Source: Frankia casuarinae (GTDB lineage: Bacteria; Actinomycetota; Actinomycetes; Frankiales; Frankiaceae). Taken from it: a stretch of 64,000 bases of DNA. Each line of letters starts with the position of its first letter. Within the stretch, counting starts at the first letter, position 1. The stretch lies in assembly GCF_000013345.1 (NCBI RefSeq), contig NC_007777.1:3844001-3908000 (forward strand). Direction: 5' to 3'. Both the position numbers and the translations under genes were made by a program. The notes under the pieces are model-generated. The model saw only the letters and a list, made by a program, of their open reading frames with translations. It did no database searches and was not told the DNA's origin. This document shows positions 14,261 to 23,660 of the stretch, one piece after another.

Positions 14261-16135
14261 GTGGAGGTCGATCTTGGCGAGGAGTTCCTTGCCGCCGAGC
14301 TGGGCGAACAAAGGAGAGACTCTTCCGCCGCGGCCTCGGTGATGCCCCCCAGGGAATATGCGGCGGATCGGATTGCGCCAAGGAACGGTGCCGTCGACGG
14401 AGCGCCGGTCCCAGAAGCGCCGGTCCCAGAAGCTCGGAACGAGTCGCTGCCAAGCCCGCCGTCGGACCGACTGGTGTACGCCTACCTCGGCCGACAGCGG
14501 CGCTGGGTACTACTGTGCATGACCGCGTCGTTCACCCTTGCCTCGTTCAGCCTGGTCAAGTTCGCGCTGCTGGCGTCGGCGTTGTGGGTGTTTCTCCTGC
14601 TACTCGGGCTCAACGCGATTTGTTCGGCCTTCACGATTGTGGCCACCCAGCACCGGCGGCGCGTAACGAGACAGAGCCATGAGGGCCTGGTCAGCGGCTG
14701 GCGGCCGATCTACTGCCCCAGCGTCGACATCTTTCTTCCCAGCGCGGGTGAACCTCTCCCGGTGTTGCTCAACACCTATTCACACATCGCCCGGGTCAGG
14801 TGGCCGGGGCAGCTACGGGCGTACGTCCTCGACGACAGCGGCCGCCCGGAGGTCGCCGCCGCGGCCGCCGCCCACGGCTTCAGCTACCTGAGCCGGCCGG
14901 ACCGGGGCCGGATGAAGAAGGCCGGTAACATCCAGTTCGGGTTCGAGCACTCGCGCGGCGACTACATCGCCATCTTCGACGCCGACTTCTGCCCGCGGCC
15001 GGACTACCTCTTTCACCTGGCACCGTACCTCGACGACCCGAGCGTCGGTATCGTGCAGAGCCCGCAGCACTTCGATACGAAACGGTCGATGGGCTGGCTG
15101 CAGCGGACCGCCGGCGCCACCCAGGAGCTCTTCTATCGCTGGGTGCAGCCGTCCCGCGATGCCGTCGGCGTCCCGATCTGCGTCGGAACCAATGCGATCT
15201 ACCGGCGCGGCAGCTTGCGGAAGGCAGGCGGCTTCGCCCAGATCGAACACAGCGAGGACGTCTTCACCGGTGTCAAGCTGCTGGCGGCGGGCTACACCAC
15301 CCGCTATGTACCGGTGGTGCTGGCGACTGGCCTGTGCCCGGCTGACCTGGCCGGTTTCATCAACCAGCAGTACCGCTGGTGCAGCGGCTCCATGGCCCTG
15401 CTGCGGACCCGTCAGCTACGCCACATCAGACTCGACTGGAAACAGCGGGTCTGCTTCTGGAGCGGGTTCCTCTACTATATTTCCACCGCGATCAACGTCT
15501 TTACCATTAACATTCCTGGCCTGTTGATGGTGTACGTCTACCCGGAGCTGGTGCGGCCCTATAATTTCCTGCCCTTCCTGGCCGCCGCCTGGGTGTGGCT
15601 GGTCCTGCTCCCGGCCACCAGCCGCGGTCGATGGCGTTTCGAAGTGCTGCGGGTGCAACTTGTGTACAGCTTCTGCCACGCTGTCGCGATCCTGCACATG
15701 GTGCGTGGTCGCACGGCATCCTGGGTGGCGACCGGCTCCGTGCGCAAAAGGGGGAACCCGATGGTCCGCGGCGTGGTTCGGACCGCCTTCTGCTGGCTAC
15801 TGCTGACGACGTGCGCGACATGGACCGGCATCGGTCTCGACGTCTGGAGGTTCGGCTGGGGAAACTTTTGGCTCGTGATTCTGTTTCAGCTCGGCCACAG
15901 CTATCTGAGCGTCCCGCTCCTGTTCGACCTGAGCCGCCTGCTCGTGGGACGCGGCGACCGGCCGGCACGCAGCCGGCACCGCGCCAGGCAGTCTCAGCCC
16001 GACTCCGTGGTCCGGGCATGGACCGGCGGTCCGCCGGCTCACAGCGCGCCGGCTCACAGCGCTCCGGCTCACAGCGCTCCGGTCTCGCCCTCGCACGGCG
16101 CTCCACCCGCCAGCGCGGCCCTGCGCCAGGGGTGA
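14261..16135 (+). CDS. Cellulose-synthase-like family 2 glycosyltransferase
   Basis: 624 aa. Processive GT2 signature: VLDDSGRPE, a D-x-D in FDADFCPRPDYL (D240), then SEDVF and Q-x-x-R-W as QQYRWCSG near residue 369. Two membrane helices lie near 80-130 and several more follow 385. Enzymes of this type polymerise UDP- or GDP-sugars into beta-glucan or beta-mannan and extrude the chain. No PilZ domain is visible. The C-terminus carries three AHSAP repeats encoded by a 15-bp tandem repeat (16036-16080). The GTG start at 14261 lies four bases after a duplicated block; the real start may be a later codon. First gene of an exopolysaccharide set. Confidence 0.88.
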   Translation: MEVDLGEEFLAAELGEQRRDSSAAASVMPPREYAADRIAPRNGAVDGAPVPEAPVPEARNESLPSPPSDRLVYAYLGRQRRWVLLCMTASFTLASFSLVKFALLASALWVFLLLLGLNAICSAFTIVATQHRRRVTRQSHEGLVSGWRPIYCPSVDIFLPSAGEPLPVLLNTYSHIARVRWPGQLRAYVLDDSGRPEVAAAAAAHGFSYLSRPDRGRMKKAGNIQFGFEHSRGDYIAIFDADFCPRPDYLFHLAPYLDDPSVGIVQSPQHFDTKRSMGWLQRTAGATQELFYRWVQPSRDAVGVPICVGTNAIYRRGSLRKAGGFAQIEHSEDVFTGVKLLAAGYTTRYVPVVLATGLCPADLAGFINQQYRWCSGSMALLRTRQLRHIRLDWKQRVCFWSGFLYYISTAINVFTINIPGLLMVYVYPELVRPYNFLPFLAAAWVWLVLLPATSRGRWRFEVLRVQLVYSFCHAVAILHMVRGRTASWVATGSVRKRGNPMVRGVVRTAFCWLLLTTCATWTGIGLDVWRFGWGNFWLVILFQLGHSYLSVPLLFDLSRLLVGRGDRPARSRHRARQSQPDSVVRAWTGGPPAHSAPAHSAPAHSAPVSPSHGAPPASAALRQG

Positions 16136-16141
16136 AGCGAC

Positions 16142-16282
16142 GTGGAACGTCACGACGACGATCTGGACTTCCCGGCCTCCGAGCACCTGCGCTGGCCCGA
16201 CGGGCTGGCGATCACCGTCGGCCTGGCGGTCATCGCGTTGCTGGCCACCGGCTGGGTCGACCCGACCGTGCTATGGCACTGA
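16142..16282 (+). CDS. 46-aa single-pass membrane protein
   Basis: A short frame starting GTG at 16142, six bases after the GT2 stop. It encodes a charged, Asp-rich N-terminus (ERHDDDLDFP), then WPDGL and one hydrophobic helix (AITVGLAVIALLATGW), ending VDPTVLWH. Position between the GT2 and acyltransferase genes and tight spacing suggest a small subunit of the polysaccharide machinery. No named family recognised. Confidence 0.65.
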   Translation: MERHDDDLDFPASEHLRWPDGLAITVGLAVIALLATGWVDPTVLWH

Positions 16283-16298
16283 TCAGGCCGGGCGGACC

Positions 16299-18509
16299 GT
16301 GGGAACGGTCGGCCTGAGGAGCATGAGGACCATGAGGACGACGGACGGCGCGGTCACCGTGCCGCTGCGGCGACCCCACCCGGGTCTGGTGCGGATCGAG
16401 GAACGGCTCGGCTTCCGCCCCGACATCGAAGGGCTACGCGCCCTGGCTGTGCTGCCCGTGCTGTGTTACCACGGTCAGGTCCCCCACGCCGCTGGCGGGT
16501 TCGTCGGGGTCGACGTGTTCTTCGTCGTCTCGGGGTTCCTCATCACCAGCCTGCTCGTGCGGGAGGCCGAGGTCACCGGTCGGATAAGCCTGGCGGGATT
16601 CTACGCGCGCCGGGCCAGGCGCATCCTGCCGGCGGCCTGCGTCGTCCTGGTGTTCGTCACCGTGGCGAGCTGGCTGACGATGCCGCCGCTGCGCCAGGCG
16701 GAGACGGTGCACGACGTCGCGGCGGCCTCGGTCTACCTGGTCAACTGGCGGTTCATCTCGAACCAGACCGACTACCTCGCCAGCGGTCGGGATCCCAGTC
16801 CGGTGCTGCACTTCTGGTCGCTCAGCGTGGAGGAGCAGTTCTACCTCGTCTGGCCGCTGCTCCTGCTGCTCGTCGTGCTGTTCGCCCGGCGCGTCACGAT
16901 GTCGCTGGCCGCCGTCGCGGTCCCGGTCACGCTCGGGCTCGTCGCCCTGTCGTTGACGCTGTCGCTGCACTGGACCCTGGTGGAGACGCCGGTCGCCTAC
17001 CTGAGCTCGCCGACCCGGGCGTGGCAGTTCGGCGTCGGTGCGCTGGTCGCCTTCGCCACGCCGGCGCTCGCCAGACTCGACCGCGGCCGCACCGTCACCG
17101 GGTTAAGGATCGTGCTCGGCTGGGCGGGGTGCGTGGCGGTGGTGACCGCCGTCGTCAGCTACGACAGCGTGACGGTCTACCCGGGCACGGCGGCCTTGTT
17201 GCCCACCTTCGGCGCGGCAGCGGTCATCGCGGCGGGTACCGGCGTCCGCCCGGGACACCGCAGCCTCCGGGCGGGTGCGGGCCGGTTGTTGGGGACCAGG
17301 GTGCTGACCGTCATCGGAAGCCGGTCGTACAGCCTGTACCTGTGGCACTGGGCCGTGCTCGTCCTGGTCGAGGCGCGGGTGGGAGACCTGAGCTGGCAGA
17401 CGCGCACGGCAGTGGTCGCGGCCTGTGCAGTGCCGGCCGAGCTGTCGGCGCGGCTGGTCGAGCGTCCGGTGCGGCTCTCGGCGGTCGCGGCGTCGGGCTG
17501 GCGTCGTGGCCTCGCGATCGCCGTCACCGCGACGTTGCTGCCGGCCGCCACCGGCATGCTGGTCGGCACCGATGCGTTGCAGCGGATGCGGGGCGGTGAC
17601 CGGGACGCGGTGGCGGTGCTGCCACACCTGCCCGCGGCCACGGTGGTGCGTGACCCGTTCGACCAACCCGGCGGCCTGTTGAGCGGCCCGGTGACGCCCG
17701 CCCCCTGGTCCGCGTACGACGACCTGCCGCGGCTTCCGGAGGGCTGCATGGCAAGTCCCCGCCAGACCACGAGCCCGCCCTGCCAGCTGAACACCGACGG
17801 CGCCACCGGCCGGGTGGTCCTGTTGGGGGACTCGCACGCCGCCCAGTGGTTCGGGGCGGTCTACCACGTGGCCCGCGGCAGCGACTGGTCGGTGGAGGTG
17901 CTGACCAAGGTCGGCTGTCCGTTACCCGCCATCTCGGTCCGCAGCGAGCAGCTCGGCCGGGAGTTCACCGAGTGCGACACCTGGCGGGAGAACACGTTTC
18001 GCCGGCTCGCCGCGGAACCAAAGCCAGACGCGATCTTCCTGAGTACGTACAACCGGTACACCGGCGACGAAGAAAAGGTTGTGGCGGGATGGCGGAACAC
18101 GATCGCACGGCTCGCGTCCCTGGGTGCTCCGCTGGTCTACATCGTCGACACCCCGAATCCACCGGGAGACATTCCGGCGTGTATTTCCGGCGCAATCGAC
18201 AACTGGCGGTCGTGCTCGTTCCCGCGGGATTCCGGACTGCCCCGCGACCCGCTGCTGCAGGCGGTCGTCGAGGGCCGCGAACCAGCGGTCAGCGCGGTCG
18301 ACCTGAACGTCATCCTGTGCCCGGGGACCGGGCCCTGCCCGGCCGTACGGGGCAGCGTGCTGCTGTACCGCGACGACTCCCACATCACGAACACGGCAGC
18401 GGTCATGCTCGGGCCGGCGCTCGAACACGCGCTGGTCACCAAGGTACAGCTGCCGTTGCGGGGACCGCGGCTCCAGTCAAGCCAGACCGCGGGCACACCG
18501 CGTTCCTGA
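16299..18509 (+). CDS. OafA/YrhL-type acyltransferase with C-terminal SGNH domain
   Basis: Up to 736 aa. The N-terminal half is an acyltransferase-3 membrane domain (FRPDIEGLRALAVLPVLCYH, GFVGVDVFFVVSGFLIT, FYARRARRILPAA, HFWSLSVEEQFYLVWPLLL). After about ten helices comes an SGNH hydrolase-like domain (LLGDSHAAQWF near 509-519; DDSH near 692). Such proteins O-acylate cell-surface polysaccharides, passing an acyl group from the membrane to an outside esterase-type domain. ATG codons at 16323 and 16332, each close behind a GAGGA box, are alternative starts to the GTG at 16299. Confidence 0.9.
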   Translation: MGTVGLRSMRTMRTTDGAVTVPLRRPHPGLVRIEERLGFRPDIEGLRALAVLPVLCYHGQVPHAAGGFVGVDVFFVVSGFLITSLLVREAEVTGRISLAGFYARRARRILPAACVVLVFVTVASWLTMPPLRQAETVHDVAAASVYLVNWRFISNQTDYLASGRDPSPVLHFWSLSVEEQFYLVWPLLLLLVVLFARRVTMSLAAVAVPVTLGLVALSLTLSLHWTLVETPVAYLSSPTRAWQFGVGALVAFATPALARLDRGRTVTGLRIVLGWAGCVAVVTAVVSYDSVTVYPGTAALLPTFGAAAVIAAGTGVRPGHRSLRAGAGRLLGTRVLTVIGSRSYSLYLWHWAVLVLVEARVGDLSWQTRTAVVAACAVPAELSARLVERPVRLSAVAASGWRRGLAIAVTATLLPAATGMLVGTDALQRMRGGDRDAVAVLPHLPAATVVRDPFDQPGGLLSGPVTPAPWSAYDDLPRLPEGCMASPRQTTSPPCQLNTDGATGRVVLLGDSHAAQWFGAVYHVARGSDWSVEVLTKVGCPLPAISVRSEQLGREFTECDTWRENTFRRLAAEPKPDAIFLSTYNRYTGDEEKVVAGWRNTIARLASLGAPLVYIVDTPNPPGDIPACISGAIDNWRSCSFPRDSGLPRDPLLQAVVEGREPAVSAVDLNVILCPGTGPCPAVRGSVLLYRDDSHITNTAAVMLGPALEHALVTKVQLPLRGPRLQSSQTAGTPRS

Positions 18510-18654
18510 CTTCGGTCCCGGTGGAATCCGGGCACCGGGTAGCCTCGCGAACGAGATGCGCCATGGCCGTATTTCAGGACTTCTGTACACTTTTCAGTCA
18601 TTGTTTGGCGGACGTACCAGCCAGACGGCCGAGGTACCTGGTGGGGAGGCGCTG

Positions 18655-19647
18655 ATGCGACGGCGGTCTGCCGTCTGCCTGATGATGGCGGCGAGCGTAC
18701 TGGTTTTCGCCTGCAGCTCCCCCGGCGACGGCCCGTCGCTGAAACCCGCATCCCCGAGCGGCGCCGCCCGCGGCGGCTCGGCTCCGCCGCGGGCGGCCGT
18801 CGAAACCGTGTTCAGGACCCGTCCGCAGTTCGGCGTCACGGTGCCCGGCATCAGCCAGGCGTCGCTGGGCGAGGTTGCACGCACGACGGCCTGCCCGCCG
18901 GCGATGGCCCAGTTCTTCGTCTCCGTGACCCACGGCCTGGACCCGACGGTACTCGGCGCGGTGCCGGTGACACCGATCGTGACGGTCGAGCCGTGGAACC
19001 CGGACAAGGGGGTCAACCAGAGCGACTTCACGCTCGACAAGACCATCGAGGGCCGGTGGGATGACCACTACCGGGCCATCGCGATGGTAGTGAAGAAGTA
19101 CGGACGCCCCGTCCTGATCCGGTTCGCCCACGAGATGAACGGCTACTGGTACCCGTGGGCGTCGGTCGGCTCGAACACCCCGGCGCTGTTCGTGGCGGCG
19201 TGGCAGCACGTGGTCGGCATCTTCCGAGACGCCGGCGTCACGAACGCGCTGTGGGTGTGGTCGCCGAACGTGCTCCGCGGGACGTCGGGAACGCCGCTGG
19301 CCGAGTACTACCCCGGCGACAAGTGGGTCGACCTGATGGGTCTGACAGGGTACGGCGTGCAGGAGAGCTCCGCCGCGCAGACGTACGGCCCGTCCATGGC
19401 CCAACTGGCCGCGCTGTCGACCAAGCCGGTCCTGCTGACCGAGGTGGGCGCCCAGCGGGACCAGTACAAGACCAGCTGGATCGCCTCGTTCGGCAGTTGG
19501 CTGCAGAGCCACCCCCAGGTGGTGGGGTTCGTCTGGACGGCGATGAACATCAAGGACGGCGTGAAGGGTGACTGGCGGTACGACGACTCGGAGGCCGACC
19601 TCGCCGCCTTCCGGGCGAGCCTGCTCGCCGGGAGGGTCGCCTGCTGA
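18655..19647 (+). CDS. GH26-family (beta-mannanase-like) lipoprotein
   Basis: 330 aa. A lipoprotein signal peptide is plain (MRRRSAVCLMMAASVLVFAC, lipobox V-F-A-C). The catalytic core is of the glycoside hydrolase 26 type: RFAHEMNGYWYPW with the acid/base Glu160 and LLTEVG with the nucleophile Glu263. GH26 enzymes hydrolyse beta-1,4-mannan or related beta-glycans; next to a beta-glycan synthase this one may trim or release the polymer outside the membrane. Start chosen at the ATG with a GGGGAGG box; the frame is open 33 codons further upstream but lacks a signal. Confidence 0.88.
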   Translation: MRRRSAVCLMMAASVLVFACSSPGDGPSLKPASPSGAARGGSAPPRAAVETVFRTRPQFGVTVPGISQASLGEVARTTACPPAMAQFFVSVTHGLDPTVLGAVPVTPIVTVEPWNPDKGVNQSDFTLDKTIEGRWDDHYRAIAMVVKKYGRPVLIRFAHEMNGYWYPWASVGSNTPALFVAAWQHVVGIFRDAGVTNALWVWSPNVLRGTSGTPLAEYYPGDKWVDLMGLTGYGVQESSAAQTYGPSMAQLAALSTKPVLLTEVGAQRDQYKTSWIASFGSWLQSHPQVVGFVWTAMNIKDGVKGDWRYDDSEADLAAFRASLLAGRVAC

Positions 19648-19703
19648 CCGCCGCGAGGAGCGTTCCGGAGTCGGCCGGCCAGCCGGGTCCGGCGGCCCGT
19701 CAC

Positions 19704-19745
19704 CGTCGCGGCAGCCGTCGCGGCAGCCGTCGCGGCAGCCGTCGC
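19704..19745. repeat. 12-bp tandem repeat, 3.5 copies
   Basis: CGTCGCGGCAGC is repeated at 19704, 19716 and 19728, with a half copy to 19745, immediately before the ATG at 19749. It is in frame with the following gene and would encode Arg-Arg-Gly-Ser, but no ATG or GTG precedes it in that frame. Confidence 0.9.
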
Positions 19746-19748
19746 ACC

Positions 19749-21245
19749 ATGGTCGTTCTCGCCGTGGGCGCAGCCGTCGTCGCCTGTGCCCTGGTCCACG
19801 CGGTGAACCTCGACGGCTGGCCCGGCCGGTTCAACGAGGACGAGGGCACCTATGCCGCGCAGGCCTACGCCCTGCGGTACTGGGGCCGACTGGCGCACTA
19901 CACCTACTGGTATGATCATCCTTTCGGCGGCTGGGCCCAGATCGCGGCGTACGCCTGGGTGACCGACGCCTTCGGCCGCGGCGCTACCGGCGTGAGCGCC
20001 GCGCGCGAGTTCATGCTCTGGGTGCACGTCGCGAGCTGTGTCCTGGTCTACTTGTTCGCCCGCCGGCTGGACGTGCGCCGACCGTACGCGGTGACGGCCG
20101 TCGCGCTGTTCTCGCTGTCACCGCTGGCGCTCTGGTTCCAGCGGATGGTGTTCCTCGACAACATCATGGTGATGTGGCTGTTAGCGGCGTTGGTCATGGC
20201 TGCGGCGCCCAGACGGCGAGTGCGGACTGCCGTACTGGCCGGACTCGCGGTAAGCGTCGCGTTCTGGTCCAAGGAATCCGCTCTGGTGTTCCTGCCCGGT
20301 GTCTACCTGATGGTGTGGATCAATCACCGGCGGCGCAACCTACGCGCCGCGAGCCTCGGATTCGCCGCCGCGGCCGTGGCGGGCCCCGGGGCGTTCGTGG
20401 TGTTCGCAGCCGCTCGTGGCGAGCTGCACCAGTTGCGCCGGGCGGTCGAGTTCCAGCTGTTCACCCGGCAGTCCAGCGGCAGTGTGCTCGACCGCGGCAG
20501 TTCGGCGTGGAACCTAGTCGGCTTCTGGCTCGGGCTCGATGCGATCCTGCTCGCCGCCGGCCTCGTGGCGGCGATCGCCGGGCTGCTGGTGCCTCGGCTT
20601 CGGGTGCCGAGCGTGCTGCTGGTGAGCCAGGCACTGCTCCTGCTCCGGGAGGGGTACCTGCCGTACCCGTACGTCGTCGGGATGCTGCCGTTCGCCGCAC
20701 TCTGCGTAGCGGGGTTGGCCGACCACCTTCATCCCCGGCCCGGGCCTGCCACCACAACCGCCCGTCTTCGCCTCGCGGCGGTGGCCTCGGTGGTCGTGGC
20801 CGGGCTGGCGGTGCTGTCGTGGCAGTGGGGACCGGTCCTGGTCGACGCGACCTCCCGGGACGACAGTCTCCCGAGCCGGGAGGCGTCCGCCTGGTACCTC
20901 GGCCACGTCCCCCCTGGCCGAGTGACGATCACGAACGATTACGCGTGGCTCGACCTGCTACGCGGAGGTACCAGGCCGATCTGGCACTGGAAGATCAACG
21001 ACCAGGCCGTACGGGCGAGCCTCCCGAACGGCTGGCGCGACGTCGACTACGTCATCCTCGACGCCTGGATGGCCGAACCGGCGACGTTGCACCGGCTCCC
21101 GTTGCTGGCCGACGCGCTGGCCCATGGCGTCAAGGTGGCTTCGTTCGGCGCCGGTCCGACCAAGGTGACGATCTACCGGGTCGACCGGGTCGTCGAGGCG
21201 CCGGGTGGCGCGGCGCGTGCGGGCCGAGTGGGGATGCGCCACTGA
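19749..21245 (+). CDS. GT39/ArnT-like membrane glycosyltransferase
   Basis: 498 aa. Multi-pass protein with the acidic first periplasmic loop of the PMT/ArnT superfamily (RFNEDEGTYAAQAYAL; the Asp-Glu is the usual catalytic acidic motif), about ten hydrophobic helices and a C-terminal soluble part. These enzymes use polyprenyl-phosphate sugars as donors. Last gene of the polysaccharide set. The ATG at 19749 has no good ribosome-binding site and sits at the end of a 12-bp tandem repeat, so its true start may have been altered. Confidence 0.8.
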   Translation: MVVLAVGAAVVACALVHAVNLDGWPGRFNEDEGTYAAQAYALRYWGRLAHYTYWYDHPFGGWAQIAAYAWVTDAFGRGATGVSAAREFMLWVHVASCVLVYLFARRLDVRRPYAVTAVALFSLSPLALWFQRMVFLDNIMVMWLLAALVMAAAPRRRVRTAVLAGLAVSVAFWSKESALVFLPGVYLMVWINHRRRNLRAASLGFAAAAVAGPGAFVVFAAARGELHQLRRAVEFQLFTRQSSGSVLDRGSSAWNLVGFWLGLDAILLAAGLVAAIAGLLVPRLRVPSVLLVSQALLLLREGYLPYPYVVGMLPFAALCVAGLADHLHPRPGPATTTARLRLAAVASVVVAGLAVLSWQWGPVLVDATSRDDSLPSREASAWYLGHVPPGRVTITNDYAWLDLLRGGTRPIWHWKINDQAVRASLPNGWRDVDYVILDAWMAEPATLHRLPLLADALAHGVKVASFGAGPTKVTIYRVDRVVEAPGGAARAGRVGMRH

Positions 21246-21394
21246 CAGGCCTGGAGTTGAGGTCACTGGGACGAACACTGAGGTCACGGAGCCATCCCCC
21301 TCGGTAGCCCCTACCTGCTGTTGCTCCGCGACGCCCCGGACCGGTGACCTTCCGCACGCCCCTTGACCGTCACCAACGTTGTTGGCTAGCGTCG

Positions 21395-21409
21395 GCTAAC
21401 GGCGTTAGC
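21395..21409. promoter_or_regulatory. Inverted repeat upstream of the SRPBCC gene
   Basis: GCTAAC-GGC-GTTAGC is a perfect 6-bp-arm palindrome, with an extra GGCTAGC half-like site at 21384-21390. It lies 43 bases before the start codon, in a position suitable for an operator. Confidence 0.5.
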
Positions 21410-21451
21410 AACCACCGACGACAACCAGGTCGAACGACCGAGGGAGCGGGT

Positions 21452-21949
21452 ATGACATCGAATCTGCTCTACCGCGGGCCCGGCATCGCCGAGCTTCACG
21501 AAGAATATGCCAAGAAGCGCGTGCTCGACGAAAAGGCGCCGGTAAAGGCCGCGGCGGAGATCTCCGTGGCCGCGCCGACCGAGAAGGTATGGCGGCTGAT
21601 CAGCGAGATAGACCGGTGGCCGGCGTGGAACCCCGCCGTCCGGGACGTGCAGGTTCACGGCGGGGTGGCCGTCGACACATCCTTCATCTGGGTCAACGGG
21701 AAGTCACGGGTCCGCTCGACCCTGGCGGTCGTCGATCCACTCCACGAGATCACCTGGAGTGGGGTCTCCGCCGGCATCAAGGCCGTTCACCGCAACGTTC
21801 TCGAACGGACACCGGACGGTACGGTGCGAGTCACGAGCATGGAATCGATGTCTATGCCCTTCCTCGGCCTCATCTTCAGCAGCACGAAACTCCGCAGCGG
21901 GCTGAATGACTGGCTCACGGCGCTTAGGCAGGCCGCCGAAAAGGCGTGA
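21452..21949 (+). CDS. SRPBCC-family protein (polyketide cyclase/dehydrase-like)
   Basis: 165 aa. The START/Bet v1 fold pattern is clear: AAEISVAAPTEKVWRLISEIDRWPAWNPAVRDVQV, GKSRVRSTLAVVDPLHEITWSG and a final amphipathic helix (GLNDWLTALRQAAEKA). The family binds hydrophobic ligands, and members act as cyclases, lipid carriers or toxins; no function can be assigned. The ATG at 21452 is preceded by GGGAGCGGG. Confidence 0.85.
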   Translation: MTSNLLYRGPGIAELHEEYAKKRVLDEKAPVKAAAEISVAAPTEKVWRLISEIDRWPAWNPAVRDVQVHGGVAVDTSFIWVNGKSRVRSTLAVVDPLHEITWSGVSAGIKAVHRNVLERTPDGTVRVTSMESMSMPFLGLIFSSTKLRSGLNDWLTALRQAAEKA

Positions 21950-21952
21950 CCT

Positions 21953-22354
21953 TCACCGCGCCTGGGTTCGGCTGTCGATGCGGTGACCACCGGCCGTCGC
22001 GGCGATCGCTGTGACCGCGAACACCACTGCCCAGACGCGATGCCCAGCCAGCGCCGTGGCGATCGCGGTCAGACAGAACAGGAGGATCTTCACCATCAGC
22101 AGCGCCGGCCCGCGAAGCCGACGTCGTGACGCGGGGGCGAGCCACACTCCCCAGACGACGGCCGCCATCAGCGGCAGCAGGACCGCCAAGGCAACACCGG
22201 CGACGGCTGACGAGGCGAGATCGAGTCCGGCACCCGCCAAAGTGCCCAGCATCGCGAGTTCGGACAAGAAAGCGAGAAACATGATCGACCCGCCCACCAC
22301 GCCGCTGCGCGGGGTACCGCCATCTGCGCCAGACGAACCCATGAGAGGGAACAT
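21953..22354 (-). CDS. DUF2568 (YrdB-like) membrane protein
   Basis: 133 aa with four hydrophobic helices (FLAFLSELAMLGTLAGAG; GVALAVLLPLMAAVVWGVW; PALLMVKILLFCLTAIATAL; AVVFAVTAIAATAG). The N-terminal helix carrying Glu and the VWGVWLAPAS motif fit DUF2568. Function unknown. Converges with the SRPBCC gene, the stops being three bases apart. The ATG at 22354 is chosen with GGGAAG upstream. Confidence 0.8.
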   Translation of the reverse strand: MFPLMGSSGADGGTPRSGVVGGSIMFLAFLSELAMLGTLAGAGLDLASSAVAGVALAVLLPLMAAVVWGVWLAPASRRRLRGPALLMVKILLFCLTAIATALAGHRVWAVVFAVTAIAATAGGHRIDSRTQAR

Positions 22355-22403
22355 AGTGGAACTTCCCGGGGAGTGAATTGTGATTCTGGGAACTACTGCC
22401 GCA

Positions 22404-23329
22404 TCAGGCACCGTTCGCCTGCCTGACAACCTGACGAGTGGAATCAAATGGCCAAAGCGACGCGTGACTTTCTAGCAGCTCGTTGAAAACTTCTATCGGC
22501 TTCAACCAGCCAAGCGTCTGCCGTGGCCTTCCATTCAGCTGGGCGGCCAGCTTATTAAGCTCGTCCTGTGTGTGCAAGGACGGGTCGGTGCCCTTCGGGA
22601 AGTACTGGTGTAACAGACCGTTGGTGTTCTCGTTGGAACCGCGCTGCCAGGGCGAGTGCGGGTCACAAAAATACACGGGGATACCGGTCCGGACCGTGAA
22701 CTCCGCGTGGCGGGCCATCTCCTTCCCCTGGTCCCACGTCACGCTGTTGCGAAGGAACTCAGGGAGGGTTCCCATCTTCTTCGCGAGCAGGTAAGCGACA
22801 CGTTCGGCGGTGCGGTCAGAGGGGATACGCACCAGCATCACGAACCGGGTGGTACGCTCGACGAGCGTGGCGATCTGGGACCTGTTCCCCTTACCGATGA
22901 TCAGGTCACCCTCCCAGAAGCCGGGCACGGCTCGATCCTCGGCCTCCTTCGGCCGCTCGCTGATGTCGACCATGTCCGGGATCTTTCCCCTGGTCACGGT
23001 CTGCGCGATCGGTTCACCCGCCTCGTCCGGCCCTTGCGCAAAGCAATCTTCAGCTCGGTCCGAAGCTCGCCGCGGGCCTGGAGGTATAGGCACTCGTAGA
23101 TCGTCTCGTGCGACACGCGCATGCCCTCGTCGTCAGGGAAGTCCTTCTTCAGCCTCTCACTGATCTACTTCGGAGACCATTTCTCGGCCAGGCCGGCATT
23201 GACCGCGTCGTGCAGCGCGGCCGACGCGACGAGTTTGCGTTCCTTCGGACGTGCTCGCAGCGCGTCGCACCGCGCCTGCGCATCCACCGCTCGGTAAGCC
23301 CGTACTCCGCACGTTCGTGTGGTGTGCTG
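22404..23329 (-). pseudogene. IS30-family transposase, interrupted
   Basis: The C-terminal part (22404-about 23000) is intact and typical of IS30 DDE transposases: TRGKIPDMVDISERP, EDRAVPGFWEGDLIIGKG with the first Asp, VTWDQGKEM with the second, and CDPHSPWQRGSNENTNGLLHQYFP with the Glu. Upstream the reading frame changes near 23000-23010, then continues as DDEGMRVSHETIYECLYLQA, and an in-frame TAG at 23165-23167 replaces the codon after WSPK. The helix-turn-helix N-terminus beyond about 23330 is lost. The gene is dead. Confidence 0.85.
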
Positions 23330-23423
23330 ACCGTGTGATTTCTTGATCCGCCAGGATGATGATTTCCCTGGTGCGTGGTGTGTCCGGCCTGGGACGGTTC
23401 GGAGGGTGCTGGCGACCGCCGTC

Positions 23424-23561
23424 CGGGTGGGCTATGGGCCCCCGCGCCTGGAGAAGCTGCTCGGTGCTCTGCCGGTGGCCCGGGACCTGATGGTCCGCCT
23501 CGATCTGGTCGCGACGATCGAGACGGCTCTGCCCGATCCAGGAGAGCAAGGCCCGGCTCAC
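23424..23561 (+). pseudogene. IS1634-type (DUF4277) transposase relic, N-terminal piece
   Basis: Reads VRVGYGPPRLEKLLGALPVA, then LDLVATIETALPDPGEQGPAH, which is the N-terminal DUF4277 region of IS1634-family transposases. It stops at codon CAC (23559-23561), exactly where the IS200/IS605 element begins; the continuation is at 25313. Confidence 0.7.
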
Positions 23562-23584
23562 CCATCAATGACCTCCGGAGGGGA

Positions 23585-23604
23585 CTGTCGCCTTCAGGCG
23601 ACAG
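23585..23604. repeat. IS605 left-end hairpin
   Basis: CTGTCGCC-TTCA-GGCGACAG, an 8-bp perfect stem with a 4-base loop, 23 bases inside the left boundary; the type of subterminal structure recognised by Y1 transposases. Confidence 0.85.
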
Positions 23605-23660
23605 GGGAATCCGGCACGGACCGCAACGGTTATACCGGCCACGCTGGTATAATCAACGGC

